The notes under the pieces were generated by a model. That model did no database searches and was not told the origin of the DNA. It worked only from the letters and a program-made list of their open reading frames with translations. From Paraherbaspirillum soli (GTDB lineage: Bacteria; Pseudomonadota; Gammaproteobacteria; Burkholderiales; Burkholderiaceae_D), in the NCBI RefSeq assembly GCF_042654985.1, contig NZ_JBHSMT010000029.1, positions 62,001 to 126,000 of the forward strand: a stretch of 64,000 nt of DNA, given 5' to 3'. This document shows, in pieces, positions 16,543-25,029 of this stretch. Position 1 is the stretch's first letter. Each line of letters starts with the position of its first letter. The translations under genes and the position numbers were made by a program.

Positions 16543-17238
16543 TCAAATCAGGCGCACGCGCAACTCGCCTACCCCGGCCACCGCACCCTCCAGCAAATCA
16601 CCCTTGGTGATGGCGGCAACACCGGCCGGCGTCCCGCTAAAAATCAAGTCGCCGGCCTGCAGTTCGAAGTAGCCGGATAGCTGTTCAATCGTCTCGGCGA
16701 CACTCCAGATCAACTGGTTGATATTGCCTTGCTGGCGCAGCTTGCCGTTGACGTTCAGGTGAATCTCGCCCTGCTCGATCAAGCCGGTTTTGGCTACCGG
16801 ATGAATAGGCGAAATCGGCGCGGAATAATCGAATCCCTTGGCGGTGCACCATGGCCGTCCCAGTTTCTTGGCTTCTGTTTGCAGATCGCGGCGCGTCATA
16901 TCGAGTCCGACCGCATAGCCCCAGACATGCTGCAGCGCTTCGGCGGCAGGAATGTTTTTACCGCCGCTGCCAAGCGCCACCACCAGTTCGATTTCGTGAT
17001 GCAGATCGAGCGTCAGCGGCGGGTATGGCATCTCGCCGATGCTGCCGTGCGCTACCGGCAGCACGGCATCAGCCGGCTTCATGAAAAAGAACGGCGCTTC
17101 GCGGCCGCTGCTCCCCATCTCCTTCGCGTGCTCGGCATAGTTGCGGCCGACACAGTAAATCCGATGGACCGGAAACAATTGATCGCTGCCGTCGACTGGT
17201 ACGGTTGCTACCGGTTGCGGGGTAAAAGTGAATTGCAT
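16543..17238 (-). CDS. Fumarylpyruvate/fumarylacetoacetate hydrolase family protein
   Basis: 231 aa, length normal for the short FAH family. It carries the domain start YCVGRNYAEHAKEMG near residues 29-43, the metal-binding pair in HHEIELVVALG near 80-90 (E-x-E), and GYAVGLDMTRRDLQ near 108-121. The C-terminal GDLIFSGTPAGVAAITKGD is also a family hallmark. These enzymes hydrolyse the fumaryl product of the preceding isomerase to fumarate plus pyruvate or acetoacetate. ATG at 17238 has AAGGGAG upstream; the longer open frame (to 17343) runs into family 1 element copy 2 and is not used. It is followed by the isomerase gene in the same direction. Confidence 0.85.
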   Translation of the reverse strand: MQFTFTPQPVATVPVDGSDQLFPVHRIYCVGRNYAEHAKEMGSSGREAPFFFMKPADAVLPVAHGSIGEMPYPPLTLDLHHEIELVVALGSGGKNIPAAEALQHVWGYAVGLDMTRRDLQTEAKKLGRPWCTAKGFDYSAPISPIHPVAKTGLIEQGEIHLNVNGKLRQQGNINQLIWSVAETIEQLSGYFELQAGDLIFSGTPAGVAAITKGDLLEGAVAGVGELRVRLI

Positions 17239-17283
17239 CAAAACTCCCTTTTGAATGCCACCGTCATTCCGGCGGCGTATCAA

Positions 17284-17415
17284 AGGCACCTCTAAAAACC
17301 TACTGCGCGGCCCAATCTCGAGGCTGCGATGCTCGCCGTACAACCGTACGGCTGCAGGTGTTGCAACATCGTCGCCCCGACCTTGGACCGCTCGCTACGG
17401 TTTTTAGAGGTGCCA
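17284..17415 (+). mobile_element. MITE-like element, family 1, copy 2, with TCAA target duplication
   Basis: 132 bp with terminal inverted repeats around GGCACCTCTAAAAACC and GGTTTTTAGAGGTGCC. Both TIRs carry the same compensatory change (TCTAAA/TTTAGA) relative to copy 3. TCAA stands immediately before (17280-17283) and after (17416-17419), a 4-bp duplication. The right-hand duplication contains the TGA stop codon of the aminotransferase gene, so the element inserted at that stop. Confidence 0.85.
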
Positions 17416-18585
17416 TCAAGCCTTGCCAAGAAAGAGCGCAAGGCGGCGTACCGCTTCCTGCAGATTTTCCATCGAGGTCGCGTAAGACAAGCGGATATAT
17501 TGCTTTGCGGTGTGGGGGCCGAAATCGAGTCCGGACACCATGCTGACACCGACCTGATTCAATATTTCCTTAACCAGCCGGTCGGCATCGTCGCTCAGTG
17601 CGCTGCAATCCGCGTACACATAAAACGCGCCGTCGGGGATCACCGGCACTTTGAAGCCGAGTGCAATCAATTCCGGCACCAGGTAATCGCGGCGCTGTTT
17701 GAATTCAGCCTTGCGGCTCTCGTACAAGGCCAGCGAATCTTCCGCGAAGCACGCCAGCGCTGCATGCTGGGCGATCGAGGAAGCGCAGATGAATAGGTTT
17801 TGCGCCAATTTCTCGACTTGCGGCACCAGCTGTTCGGGCAATACCAGCCAGCCCAGACGCCAGCCGGTCATGTTGAAATATTTGGAAAAACTGTTGATGA
17901 CGATAATGTCGTCGCCCAATGACAGCGCCGAGAACGGTTCGGCATCGTAGCTCAGGCCTTGATAAATTTCGTCAACGATGGTGAAGCCATCCTTGCTGCG
18001 CACGGTGTCGATAATCTTGCGCAACTCGCTGGCCAGAATCGAGGTGCCGGTCGGGTTCGACGGCGATGCCAGCAACACGCCGCGGGTATCCGCGCCCCAG
18101 TGTTGACGCACCATGTCATCGGACAGCTGGAAACGCTCGGCGGGACCGCTGGCAATCATTTTCGCCCGGCCATCAAAGGCAGCGACGAAGTGGCGATTGC
18201 AGGGATAGGACGGATCGGGCATCAGCACTTCCGCGCCCTTTTCGACCAGAGCGGCGCAAGCCAGCAACAACGCCGCCGAAGCACCGGCAGTCACCACAAT
18301 CCGGGCCGGCGCGATATCCAGTCCGTATGTTCGGTGGTAATGCGCCGAAATCGCCGCACGCAGCGCCGGCAAGCCGGTGGCCGAGGTGTACTGCATCTTG
18401 CCGTCGGACATGGCCCGGGTAGCGGCTTCGATCACCAGCGGCGGCGCGGTAAAGTCCGGCTCGCCTATGCCCATGTGAATAATGTGACGGCCTTGCTGTT
18501 CCAGCGCTGCGGCCATTTTGGCCAGCTCCATCACATGGAATGGCACGATGTTGTCGAGACGTGAAGCCAGATGCGAGAGATTCAT
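17416..18585 (-). CDS. Class I/II pyridoxal-phosphate aminotransferase
   Basis: 389 aa. A fold-type I aminotransferase resembling aspartate/alanine-type enzymes. The N-terminal segment HIIHMGIGEPDFTAPP (near 35-50) and the central SNPTGT (near 175) are typical. The PLP-lysine region SFSKYFNMTGWRLGW lies near residues 237-251, and the substrate-carboxylate arginine is probably in QYIRLSYATS near 360. Substrate specificity cannot be told. ATG at 18585 begins MNLSHLASRLDNIVPFHVM. Its stop codon lies inside the 4-bp target duplication of family 1 element copy 2. It is separated from nusB by 133 bp. Confidence 0.88.
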   Translation of the reverse strand: MNLSHLASRLDNIVPFHVMELAKMAAALEQQGRHIIHMGIGEPDFTAPPLVIEAATRAMSDGKMQYTSATGLPALRAAISAHYHRTYGLDIAPARIVVTAGASAALLLACAALVEKGAEVLMPDPSYPCNRHFVAAFDGRAKMIASGPAERFQLSDDMVRQHWGADTRGVLLASPSNPTGTSILASELRKIIDTVRSKDGFTIVDEIYQGLSYDAEPFSALSLGDDIIVINSFSKYFNMTGWRLGWLVLPEQLVPQVEKLAQNLFICASSIAQHAALACFAEDSLALYESRKAEFKQRRDYLVPELIALGFKVPVIPDGAFYVYADCSALSDDADRLVKEILNQVGVSMVSGLDFGPHTAKQYIRLSYATSMENLQEAVRRLALFLGKA

Positions 18586-18718
18586 GAATGCGATTTCCGA
18601 ATGGCGATGTATTTGCTGCTACAGGAACATAGGGGCACCTGAAATAAAAACGGGGCCGGTATTTATTCGCAAAAACTGCGAAAAAATAGCGTCCCCCGAA
18701 GTCAGGCTTATAGGTAAA

Positions 18719-19189
18719 TCAGGACTTCTTATTCGCGCTAATTTCCGTGTTGCGCACCTTGGCGGCGAATTTATCCAGCACGCCGTTCACGTATTTGTGA
18801 CCGTCGATGCCGCCGAAGGATTTGGTCAGTTCAACCGCTTCGTTGATGACCACCCGATACGGGATTTCGACATGGTTTTGCAGCTCGAAAGCACCGATCA
18901 GCAAAGCCGCATGCTCGATGGGCGACAGCTCAGTGATTTGGCGATCGATCAAGGGCGCCAGTCCGGCGCGCAATCTCGCCACGTCCTTGATCGCACCGTA
19001 CAGCAAGGCGTTGAAATGCTCGGCATCGGCTTTGTCGAAGCCGTGCGCTTGACGGATGTGGGTGCTAATTGTATTCACATCCTCGTTGTTCAGCAGCCAT
19101 TGATACAGCCCCTGCAACGCAAACTCGCGCGCACGGTGGCGCGGTGTGCGGCTCTTGCTGGGGTTGGCGTGTAGATTCTTTTCGGTCAT
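18719..19189 (-). CDS. nusB: Transcription antitermination factor NusB
   Basis: 156 aa. NusB binds boxA RNA with S10 (NusE) in rRNA antitermination. The all-helical domain begins at RHRAREFALQGLYQWLLNNED (near residues 17-37) and ends with VVINEAVELTKSFGGIDGHKYVNGVLDKFAAKVR, both classic NusB segments. A basic N-terminal tail (about 16 aa) and C-terminal NKKS are normal. It is the last gene of a ribBA-ribH-nusB group on the minus strand, the standard beta-proteobacterial order, 80 bp after ribH. Confidence 0.96.
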   Translation of the reverse strand: MTEKNLHANPSKSRTPRHRAREFALQGLYQWLLNNEDVNTISTHIRQAHGFDKADAEHFNALLYGAIKDVARLRAGLAPLIDRQITELSPIEHAALLIGAFELQNHVEIPYRVVINEAVELTKSFGGIDGHKYVNGVLDKFAAKVRNTEISANKKS

Positions 19190-19269
19190 GGCATTTCCAG
19201 CTTATATGTTCAAAAAACTTAGATGCTTGCACCCCGGCCAGTTGGTCCGGGTGCAAGCATCGCGCTACC

Positions 19270-19755
19270 TTATTCTTCGTCGGTAGCTTCGGCCAACTCT
19301 TCCAGCATGATGGACAAATTGGCCATCTCGACCGCTACCCGGGCGGCGTCGGTGCCTTTTTCTTTCATCCGCACTTCGGCTTGTTCGTCGTTCTCGGTGG
19401 TCAGGACCGCATTCGCGATCGGGATTCCGGAATCCAGGCCGACGCGAGTGATGCCGGCGCCGGATTCGTTGGACACCAGTTCAAAATGGTAAGTCTCGCC
19501 GCGAATCACGGCACCGAGCGCAATCAACGCATCGAACTGCATGGTCTCCGCCAGTTTTTGCAGCGCCAGCGGGATTTCCAGTGCGCCAGGGACGGTAACG
19601 TGCAGGATGTCTTCGTCCGCCACTCCCAGATGGCTCAATTCCGCCAGGCAGGCAGCGAGCAGGCCGTGGCAAACATCTTCGTTGAAACGCGCTTGCACAA
19701 TACCGATGCGCAGGCCTGCACCGTCCAGGTTGGTTTCGTATGTTCCGACTGTCAT
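19270..19755 (-). CDS. ribH: 6,7-dimethyl-8-ribityllumazine synthase
   Basis: 161 aa. It condenses 5-amino-6-ribitylaminouracil with 3,4-dihydroxy-2-butanone 4-phosphate, the penultimate step of riboflavin synthesis. Motifs are clear: ARFN near residue 22, VPGALEIPLAL near 54-64, GAVIRGETYHFE near 81-92 with the catalytic His, and GLDSGIPIANAVLTTEN near 110-126. The acidic C-terminal tail (EELAEATDEE) is common in Burkholderiales. ATG at 19755 is preceded by a GGAAA stretch. It lies between ribBA (107-bp gap) and nusB. Confidence 0.96.
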   Translation of the reverse strand: MTVGTYETNLDGAGLRIGIVQARFNEDVCHGLLAACLAELSHLGVADEDILHVTVPGALEIPLALQKLAETMQFDALIALGAVIRGETYHFELVSNESGAGITRVGLDSGIPIANAVLTTENDEQAEVRMKEKGTDAARVAVEMANLSIMLEELAEATDEE

Positions 19756-19862
19756 GGCTTTCCTTTATGCGCTGTACGCGCTTGTCTATTTGTTGATCTA
19801 GTTAAAATCGCTATGGTTCTTAATCTTGTTTACTGCGCTAAATCTCACATGTCATGAGCCGG

Positions 19863-20975
19863 TCAAAGATTCGGTTTGTTCTGATAGCCGGTAATCTCGA
19901 GTTCGTAGCCGGTCATCGACGGCATTTTGCGCGGGCTCGCCAGCAATTTCATTTTGCCGACACCGAGATTTTTCAGAATCTGGGCGCCGATGCCATAGGT
20001 GCGTAAATCCAGCCTTGGCGCCGGCGGCTTGATGCCGTTGGCCGCCGCTTCAAGCGCTGCGAACTTGTCGAATATCTGCGCCGCCGATTCTTCGCAATTC
20101 AGCAGGACCACCACGCCGCATGGCGAGGCGGCGATGGCTGCCAGCGCCGAAGCCATATTCCAGGAATGGTTGGTTTCCTTGGTTTCCAGCAGGTCCAGCA
20201 TCGATACCGGCTGATGCACGCGCACCAGGGTTTCGACCTCTGGCGATGGTTCGCCGTGCAACAACGCCAGATGCGCGCCGCCGCTTGGCGTATCGCGATA
20301 AGCGATGGTCTTGAAGGTGCCTTGGGCCGTGTGCGTGATGCGTTCTGCCAACCGCTCGACGATGCTTTCGTGCTGGCTGCGATAGTGGATCAGGTCGGCA
20401 ATCGTGCCTACTTTCAGGCCGTGCTCTTTCGAGAATTCCAGCAAGTCCGGCAGACGCGCCATGGTGCCGTCTTCCTTGAGAATTTCGCAAATCACCGCGG
20501 CCGGCGTCAGCCCCGCCATTTCGGTCAGATCGCAACCGGCCTCTGTATGGCCGGCGCGCATCAATACGCCGCCTTTGCGCGCCTTGATCGGGAAAATATG
20601 GCCTGGCTGGACGATGTCGCCGGCCTTGGCGTTCGGCGCCACCGCGACCTGGATGGTGCGGGCGCGGTCGGCGGCGGATATCCCTGTCGTGACGCCTTCG
20701 GCAGCTTCGATCGACACCGTGAAGTTGGTGCCGTACGCGGTGCCATTACGGTTGGTCATCATGCTCAGATCGAGCTGATCGCAACGCTCCTCTGTCAGCG
20801 TCAGACAGACCAGACCGCGTGCAAATTTGACCATGAAATTGATCGCTTCCGGCGTCACGAAATCGGCCGCCAGCACCAGGTCGCCTTCGTTCTCACGATC
20901 TTCTTCGTCCACCAGGATCACCATGCGGCCGGCGCGGAGTTCAGCGATGATTTCTTCTGTAGTTGCAATTGACAT
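19863..20975 (-). CDS. ribBA: 3,4-dihydroxy-2-butanone-4-phosphate synthase with a degenerate GTP cyclohydrolase II domain
   Basis: 370 aa, two domains. Residues 1-200 are an intact RibB: VDEEDRENEGDLVLAADF near 22-39 holds the acidic catalytic residues, and MRAGHTEAGCDLTEMAG near 138-154 the catalytic His. Residues 210-370 align with GTP cyclohydrolase II by position, but the zinc site is gone. Where RibA has the HSECLTGD motif and a Cys-x-Cys pair, this protein has VRVHQPVSMLDLLETK, with no cysteine ligands. It therefore matches the RibBX type, whose second domain has lost cyclohydrolase activity. A separate ribA should exist elsewhere. No FMN riboswitch was seen in the 226 bp upstream. Confidence 0.9.
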   Translation of the reverse strand: MSIATTEEIIAELRAGRMVILVDEEDRENEGDLVLAADFVTPEAINFMVKFARGLVCLTLTEERCDQLDLSMMTNRNGTAYGTNFTVSIEAAEGVTTGISAADRARTIQVAVAPNAKAGDIVQPGHIFPIKARKGGVLMRAGHTEAGCDLTEMAGLTPAAVICEILKEDGTMARLPDLLEFSKEHGLKVGTIADLIHYRSQHESIVERLAERITHTAQGTFKTIAYRDTPSGGAHLALLHGEPSPEVETLVRVHQPVSMLDLLETKETNHSWNMASALAAIAASPCGVVVLLNCEESAAQIFDKFAALEAAANGIKPPAPRLDLRTYGIGAQILKNLGVGKMKLLASPRKMPSMTGYELEITGYQNKPNL

Positions 20976-21168
20976 GTTTCGCCTTGAAGATAGCCAGTCT
21001 ATGGTCAGACTTATGGCCTGAATTGGAACAGCTAATAATTCCCTAAAAGTGGGCTTGCGGCTTGGCTATTGAGCCAAAAGCCGGAGCGCTCTATTTTAAA
21101 GGATTTAGCCACGCAGAATACTTCACGGACCTCGCTCATCCGTATATTTAACCCAACTTTTTGATGCT

Positions 21169-21190
21169 TCCCTAAGCCCGACAGGCTCCT
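21169..21190. mobile_element. Solo right end of the second MITE family
   Basis: TTCCCTAAGCCCGACAGGCTCCT is a 22-23-base near match to the right terminal repeat of the element at 45562-45722 (three differences). A short GGACCTCGCTCA stretch before it may be decayed element body. No left end is recognisable. It lies between dusA and ribBA, just after the dusA stop on the minus strand. Confidence 0.5.
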
Positions 21191-21201
21191 AGCGCGGTAA
21201 T

Positions 21202-22212
21202 TCAAGCCGCCAGCGGTTGCATTCTTGTTAATGCCTCAAGCAATAAGGCCGGATCGCCCAATGCCAGCTTTTTAGAGTCCGACAACGCCTGCCGGAATGT
21301 CCTGGCGCCCGGAATGCCAGCCATCAAACCGAGCATGTGACGGGTAATGCTGTTGAGACGCAGGCCGTTGCCGTCCCGCCCATACAGGGCCAGTTGACTA
21401 TGGATGTACGGCAGCATGGCCTCGATCACTTCCGCCCGCGACTTCGGCGTTGCATCGGTTGCGCCGTAATAACGGGCATCGAATTCGGCCATCAGATAGG
21501 GATTGTGATAAGCCTCTCGCCCCAGCATCACGCCGTCCACATGCTGCAGATGCAGGTCGATTTCAGCGGAGGTTTTGACGGCGCCGTTAAGAATGATTTC
21601 CAGCGCTGGGAAGTCGCGTGCGAGCTGGTAGGCGAATTCGTATTTCAGCGGTGGGATTTCACGATTTTCTTTCGGGCTGAGCCCCTTCAATATCGCGTTG
21701 CGCGCATGCACGATAAAAGTCTGGCAACCGGCTTCCGCCACTGTGCCGACAAAATCGCGGACAAACTCATACGACTCGGTCTTGTCGATGCCGATCCGGT
21801 GCTTGACCGTGACGTCAATCGTGACCGCATCGCGCATCGCCTTGACGCAATCCGCAACCAGCGCCGCCTCGGCCATCAGGCAGGCGCCGAAAGCGCCTTT
21901 TTGCACGCGCTCTGAGGGGCAGCCGCAATTCAAATTGATTTCGTCGTAACCCCACTGCTGGCCAAGTTTGGCGCTTTGCGCCAGATCGGCCGGCTCGCTG
22001 CCGCCTAGCTGCAGTGCGACCGGATGCTCTTCATCGTTAAAATCCAGATGGCGCGGCACATCGCCGTGCAACAACGCCCCGGTCGTCACCATTTCGGTGT
22101 AGAGCCAGGTGTGACGCGTGATTTGACGGTGGAACATGCGGCAGTGGCGGTCGGTCCAGTCCATCATGGGGGCTACAGAAATACGCCTGCCCCTATAAGT
22201 ATTTGATTTCAT
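21202..22212 (-). CDS. dusA: tRNA-dihydrouridine synthase A
   Basis: 336 aa. A flavin-dependent reductase modifying uridines 20/20a in the tRNA D-loop. The sequence shows the FMN-barrel start RRISVAPMMDWTDRHCRMF (near residues 9-27), EMVTTGALLHGD near 40-51, the catalytic-cysteine segment INLNCGCPSERVQKGAFGACLM near 92-113, and VKHRIGIDK near 139-147. The DusA-specific features are the GALLHGD and KGAFGACLM forms. Length is normal. ATG at 22212. It is a single gene, not apparently linked to ribBA (226-bp gap holding a decayed element end). Confidence 0.95.
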   Translation of the reverse strand: MKSNTYRGRRISVAPMMDWTDRHCRMFHRQITRHTWLYTEMVTTGALLHGDVPRHLDFNDEEHPVALQLGGSEPADLAQSAKLGQQWGYDEINLNCGCPSERVQKGAFGACLMAEAALVADCVKAMRDAVTIDVTVKHRIGIDKTESYEFVRDFVGTVAEAGCQTFIVHARNAILKGLSPKENREIPPLKYEFAYQLARDFPALEIILNGAVKTSAEIDLHLQHVDGVMLGREAYHNPYLMAEFDARYYGATDATPKSRAEVIEAMLPYIHSQLALYGRDGNGLRLNSITRHMLGLMAGIPGARTFRQALSDSKKLALGDPALLLEALTRMQPLAA

Positions 22213-22613
22213 TCAACTCTTCTGAACTTCACTGTTCAAATAAACAGTGGCAAGTATGTGCTGATTTTGGCTGCTTTGCACATTGGTTACGGGGAGGTTA
22301 CGGCTGGCGTCAAATGCACATCCGGCCCGATTTGGGTGTCGTGGATCTGATACAAAGGGCATAAGTTTATCAGTAAGTCGCCCTCTGCCAAAGGGCGCAC
22401 GCAAGGCGGCGCTGTAACGAGCTCCTGACATATTTACCAGCCAAAATAATTCCGCAGAGAAATAAAGTGCTACGATGGTAACGCAGCCTTCAGTGCCAAC
22501 AAGAGGTCCATACCCAATTCCCGGCATTCACTTACTCTGGATTTCGTAGCTGGATATTGAGCTTGCCAATTAGAACGCGACGTTTTTTTCCATGACTCAA
22601 AAAGGAAAAAACA
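22213..22613. other. Intergenic region between dusA and the GspE-like gene
   Basis: About 400 bp with no convincing gene. It must hold divergent promoters for dusA and the plus-strand ATPase. One small inverted repeat is visible at 22379-22397 (CGCCCT/AGGGCG arms), without a T-run. A 104-codon minus-strand frame here has no good ribosome site and no family resemblance. No tRNA was recognised. Confidence 0.5.
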
Positions 22614-24998
22614 ATGAATATCGATTTCGAATGGCCAATCCCACCGCACTTCGAGCGCGTCTCGTCACCCGCAGCGAATAACAGCGACGCGCCATGCATC
22701 GTGAGCTTGAACGATGGGCATAAGAAAGTCGGCAACCTGCTACGTTTTGACGCAGATGCGTCGGTGATCGAATTCCATCCGGAACGTGCGGCCGACAATG
22801 TTCGTATCAGGTTTTCCAGCTTTAAAAGCATTCGCCTGATACACCCGATAGAACTGAAACGGCTGGAATTGCCGTTAGTGGCAGGAACCCGCGAAGGATC
22901 GCCGATTCCCATCAAACAGAAATGCACGATCCTCTTCAAAGATGGCGAGCGCTTGATATCTGACACCGTAGGTTTTGTTCCGCGTGAAATCGGGTTGTTC
23001 TTATTCCTGGTCAGCGTTGGCAACAACGTCTTGCGCTGGTTCATTCCTGCCGAAGCCATTGCCAGTTATCAGATTGGCGACAAACTTGGACAGATGCTGA
23101 TAGACGAGAAAATTGCGTCAGCAGATGCTGTCAATGCGGGTCTGGAAAAGCAAAGCGAGCTGCGGGCATCCAGGCTGGGAGAGTATCTGCAACAGAAGCA
23201 ATTGGTCACAAAACAGCAGGTGGAGATGGCCCTGCAAAGACAAAAATCCATGCCGCATCTGAAGCTTGGTGAGGTATTGATGCAGGCGAATCTGATCAGC
23301 GACGAACAGCTGCTGCAGGCGCTAAAGATGCAAGCTCAGAACAGGAAGATGCACTTGGGCGAGATCCTTATCGACATGGGCGTCGTCAGTAAGGACGCTA
23401 TCAAAAGAATATTGGCGCAGCAGCTTGGCATACCTTTCGTCATTTTGGCCAAATTCCAGTTTGAACCGGACTTGATCAGGGCGGTGCCCGGCGACCTGGT
23501 GCGCAAGCACATGGTGATGCCGCTCTATCGCACATCGACGCGCATGGTAGTAGCAATGGAAAATCCGCTCGCTTCGGAGGCATTGCAGGCGCTGGCGTTT
23601 TACACCAAGCTCGCGATCGACCCCGTCATGGCGTCCAAGGCAGACTTGATCACCGCCATCGCGGAATTTTATGGCGCGCAGGGAGAGCGTCAGAGTATCG
23701 CTGAACTGGTTTCCGAATTAGACGATGTTAACGGCATCGTAGCGAGCCAGATCGACAACGAAGTCATTACCGAATCCGATAACACGCTGGTGCGCCTGGT
23801 CAACAAGATCATTCTTGATGCGTATGAACAAAACGCTTCCGACATCCATATCGAAGCGATGAAAGGGAATGAGCCTACTCAAGTCCGTTTTCGCAAAGAT
23901 GGCGTGATGATTGACTACTCCAACATTCCGGCGCAATTTCGTAACGCTTTGATTTCCCGCCTGAAGATCATGAGCCGCCTCGACATTTCCGAGAAGCGAC
24001 GCTCACAGGACGGGAAGATGAATTTTGAGCAGTTTGGTCCTGCCAAAATCGAGCTGCGCGTCGTTACCATGCCCACTACCGAAGGCCTGGAAGACATCGT
24101 AATGCGCATACTTGCCGCTCCCAAGGCACTGTCTTTGGATGCCATCGGTCTGGCCCCGCCGGTGCTGGAAGGACTCAAGAAACTCGCAGTCAGGCCTCAC
24201 GGTCTGTTATTTGTGTGCGGCCCGACCGGTTCGGGCAAGACCACAACCTTGCATTCCTTGCTCAGTCACATCAACACCCGCGACCGCAAGATATGGACGG
24301 TCGAAGATCCGATAGAAATCACCCAAAAGGGTCTGCGACAAGTGCAGGTGCATGCCAAGATCGACTGGACGTTTGCCACCATATTACGCAGCTTTTTGCG
24401 CGCAGATCCCGATGTCATCATGGTGGGCGAAACGCGAGATCCGGAAACCGCCAGGACCGTCATTGAAGCTTCACTCACCGGCCACCTGGTGTTCTCAACC
24501 ATGCATACCAACAGCGCGGTGGAGAGCGCCGTCAGATTGCTGGATCTCGGCCTGGATCCGTTTAATTTTGCGGATGCATTGCTGGGGGTCCTCGGACAAA
24601 GACTCACACGCAAACTGTGCACCGCCTGCCGCCAGAGTTATACAGCCACCGATGAGCAAATCCACATGCTTGCCCATGAATATTGTTTCGAAACGGAACT
24701 CCAATCGGCCGACATAATAGCGGAGTGGCACAAACGATATGCCGGCAACGGCAACACGCTCACTTTATGCAAGGCGGTTGGTTGCGAAAAATGCGACAAG
24801 AGCGGCTACAAAGGTAGATTAGGGGTGCATGAGCTGCTGCTGAACACGGCGGCAGTCAAGGAAAAAATACATGCAAAGGCCAATGTCCCCGAGCTGTTGC
24901 AGACCGCCATCCGGGAAGGCATGCGCACCTTGAAACAAGACGGGATAGATAAGATATTCCAGGGTTTGACCGACTGGGAACAAATAAGAATGCTCTAG
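22614..24998 (+). CDS. Orphan GspE/PilB-type ATPase with four tandem MshEN-like motifs
   Basis: 794 aa. Residues 1-150 form an unassigned N-terminal region with two beta-rich segments. Four 24-residue motifs follow at exact 30-residue period: 157-180 (KLGQMLIDEK), 187-210 (RLGEYLQQKQ), 217-240 (KLGEVLMQAN) and 247-270 (HLGEILIDMG), each ending in Q. They match the MshEN pattern known to bind cyclic-di-GMP. A linker leads to a complete secretion ATPase: Walker A GPTGSGKTTTLHSLL (536-550), Walker B with ADPDVIMVGETRDPETA (597-613), and a C-terminal C-x2-C...C-x2-C zinc region (CTAC near 669-672; CEKC near 740). AAGGA precedes ATG 22614. No pilin, inner-membrane or secretin gene is nearby. Confidence 0.88.
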   Translation: MNIDFEWPIPPHFERVSSPAANNSDAPCIVSLNDGHKKVGNLLRFDADASVIEFHPERAADNVRIRFSSFKSIRLIHPIELKRLELPLVAGTREGSPIPIKQKCTILFKDGERLISDTVGFVPREIGLFLFLVSVGNNVLRWFIPAEAIASYQIGDKLGQMLIDEKIASADAVNAGLEKQSELRASRLGEYLQQKQLVTKQQVEMALQRQKSMPHLKLGEVLMQANLISDEQLLQALKMQAQNRKMHLGEILIDMGVVSKDAIKRILAQQLGIPFVILAKFQFEPDLIRAVPGDLVRKHMVMPLYRTSTRMVVAMENPLASEALQALAFYTKLAIDPVMASKADLITAIAEFYGAQGERQSIAELVSELDDVNGIVASQIDNEVITESDNTLVRLVNKIILDAYEQNASDIHIEAMKGNEPTQVRFRKDGVMIDYSNIPAQFRNALISRLKIMSRLDISEKRRSQDGKMNFEQFGPAKIELRVVTMPTTEGLEDIVMRILAAPKALSLDAIGLAPPVLEGLKKLAVRPHGLLFVCGPTGSGKTTTLHSLLSHINTRDRKIWTVEDPIEITQKGLRQVQVHAKIDWTFATILRSFLRADPDVIMVGETRDPETARTVIEASLTGHLVFSTMHTNSAVESAVRLLDLGLDPFNFADALLGVLGQRLTRKLCTACRQSYTATDEQIHMLAHEYCFETELQSADIIAEWHKRYAGNGNTLTLCKAVGCEKCDKSGYKGRLGVHELLLNTAAVKEKIHAKANVPELLQTAIREGMRTLKQDGIDKIFQGLTDWEQIRML

Positions 24999-25029
24999 GG
25001 AGGAATGCCCTGGGGCCGTAGCTCAGAAA

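Noticed and set aside
20976..21201. Possible FMN riboswitch before ribBA
   Set aside because: I looked for the conserved RFN core (AGGGC...GGTGAAATTCC and ACCGGCGGT) on the minus strand and did not find it.
22213..22527. 104-codon minus-strand frame upstream of dusA
   Set aside because: Weak ribosome site, no recognisable family, and it fills the region where dusA promoter signals must lie.
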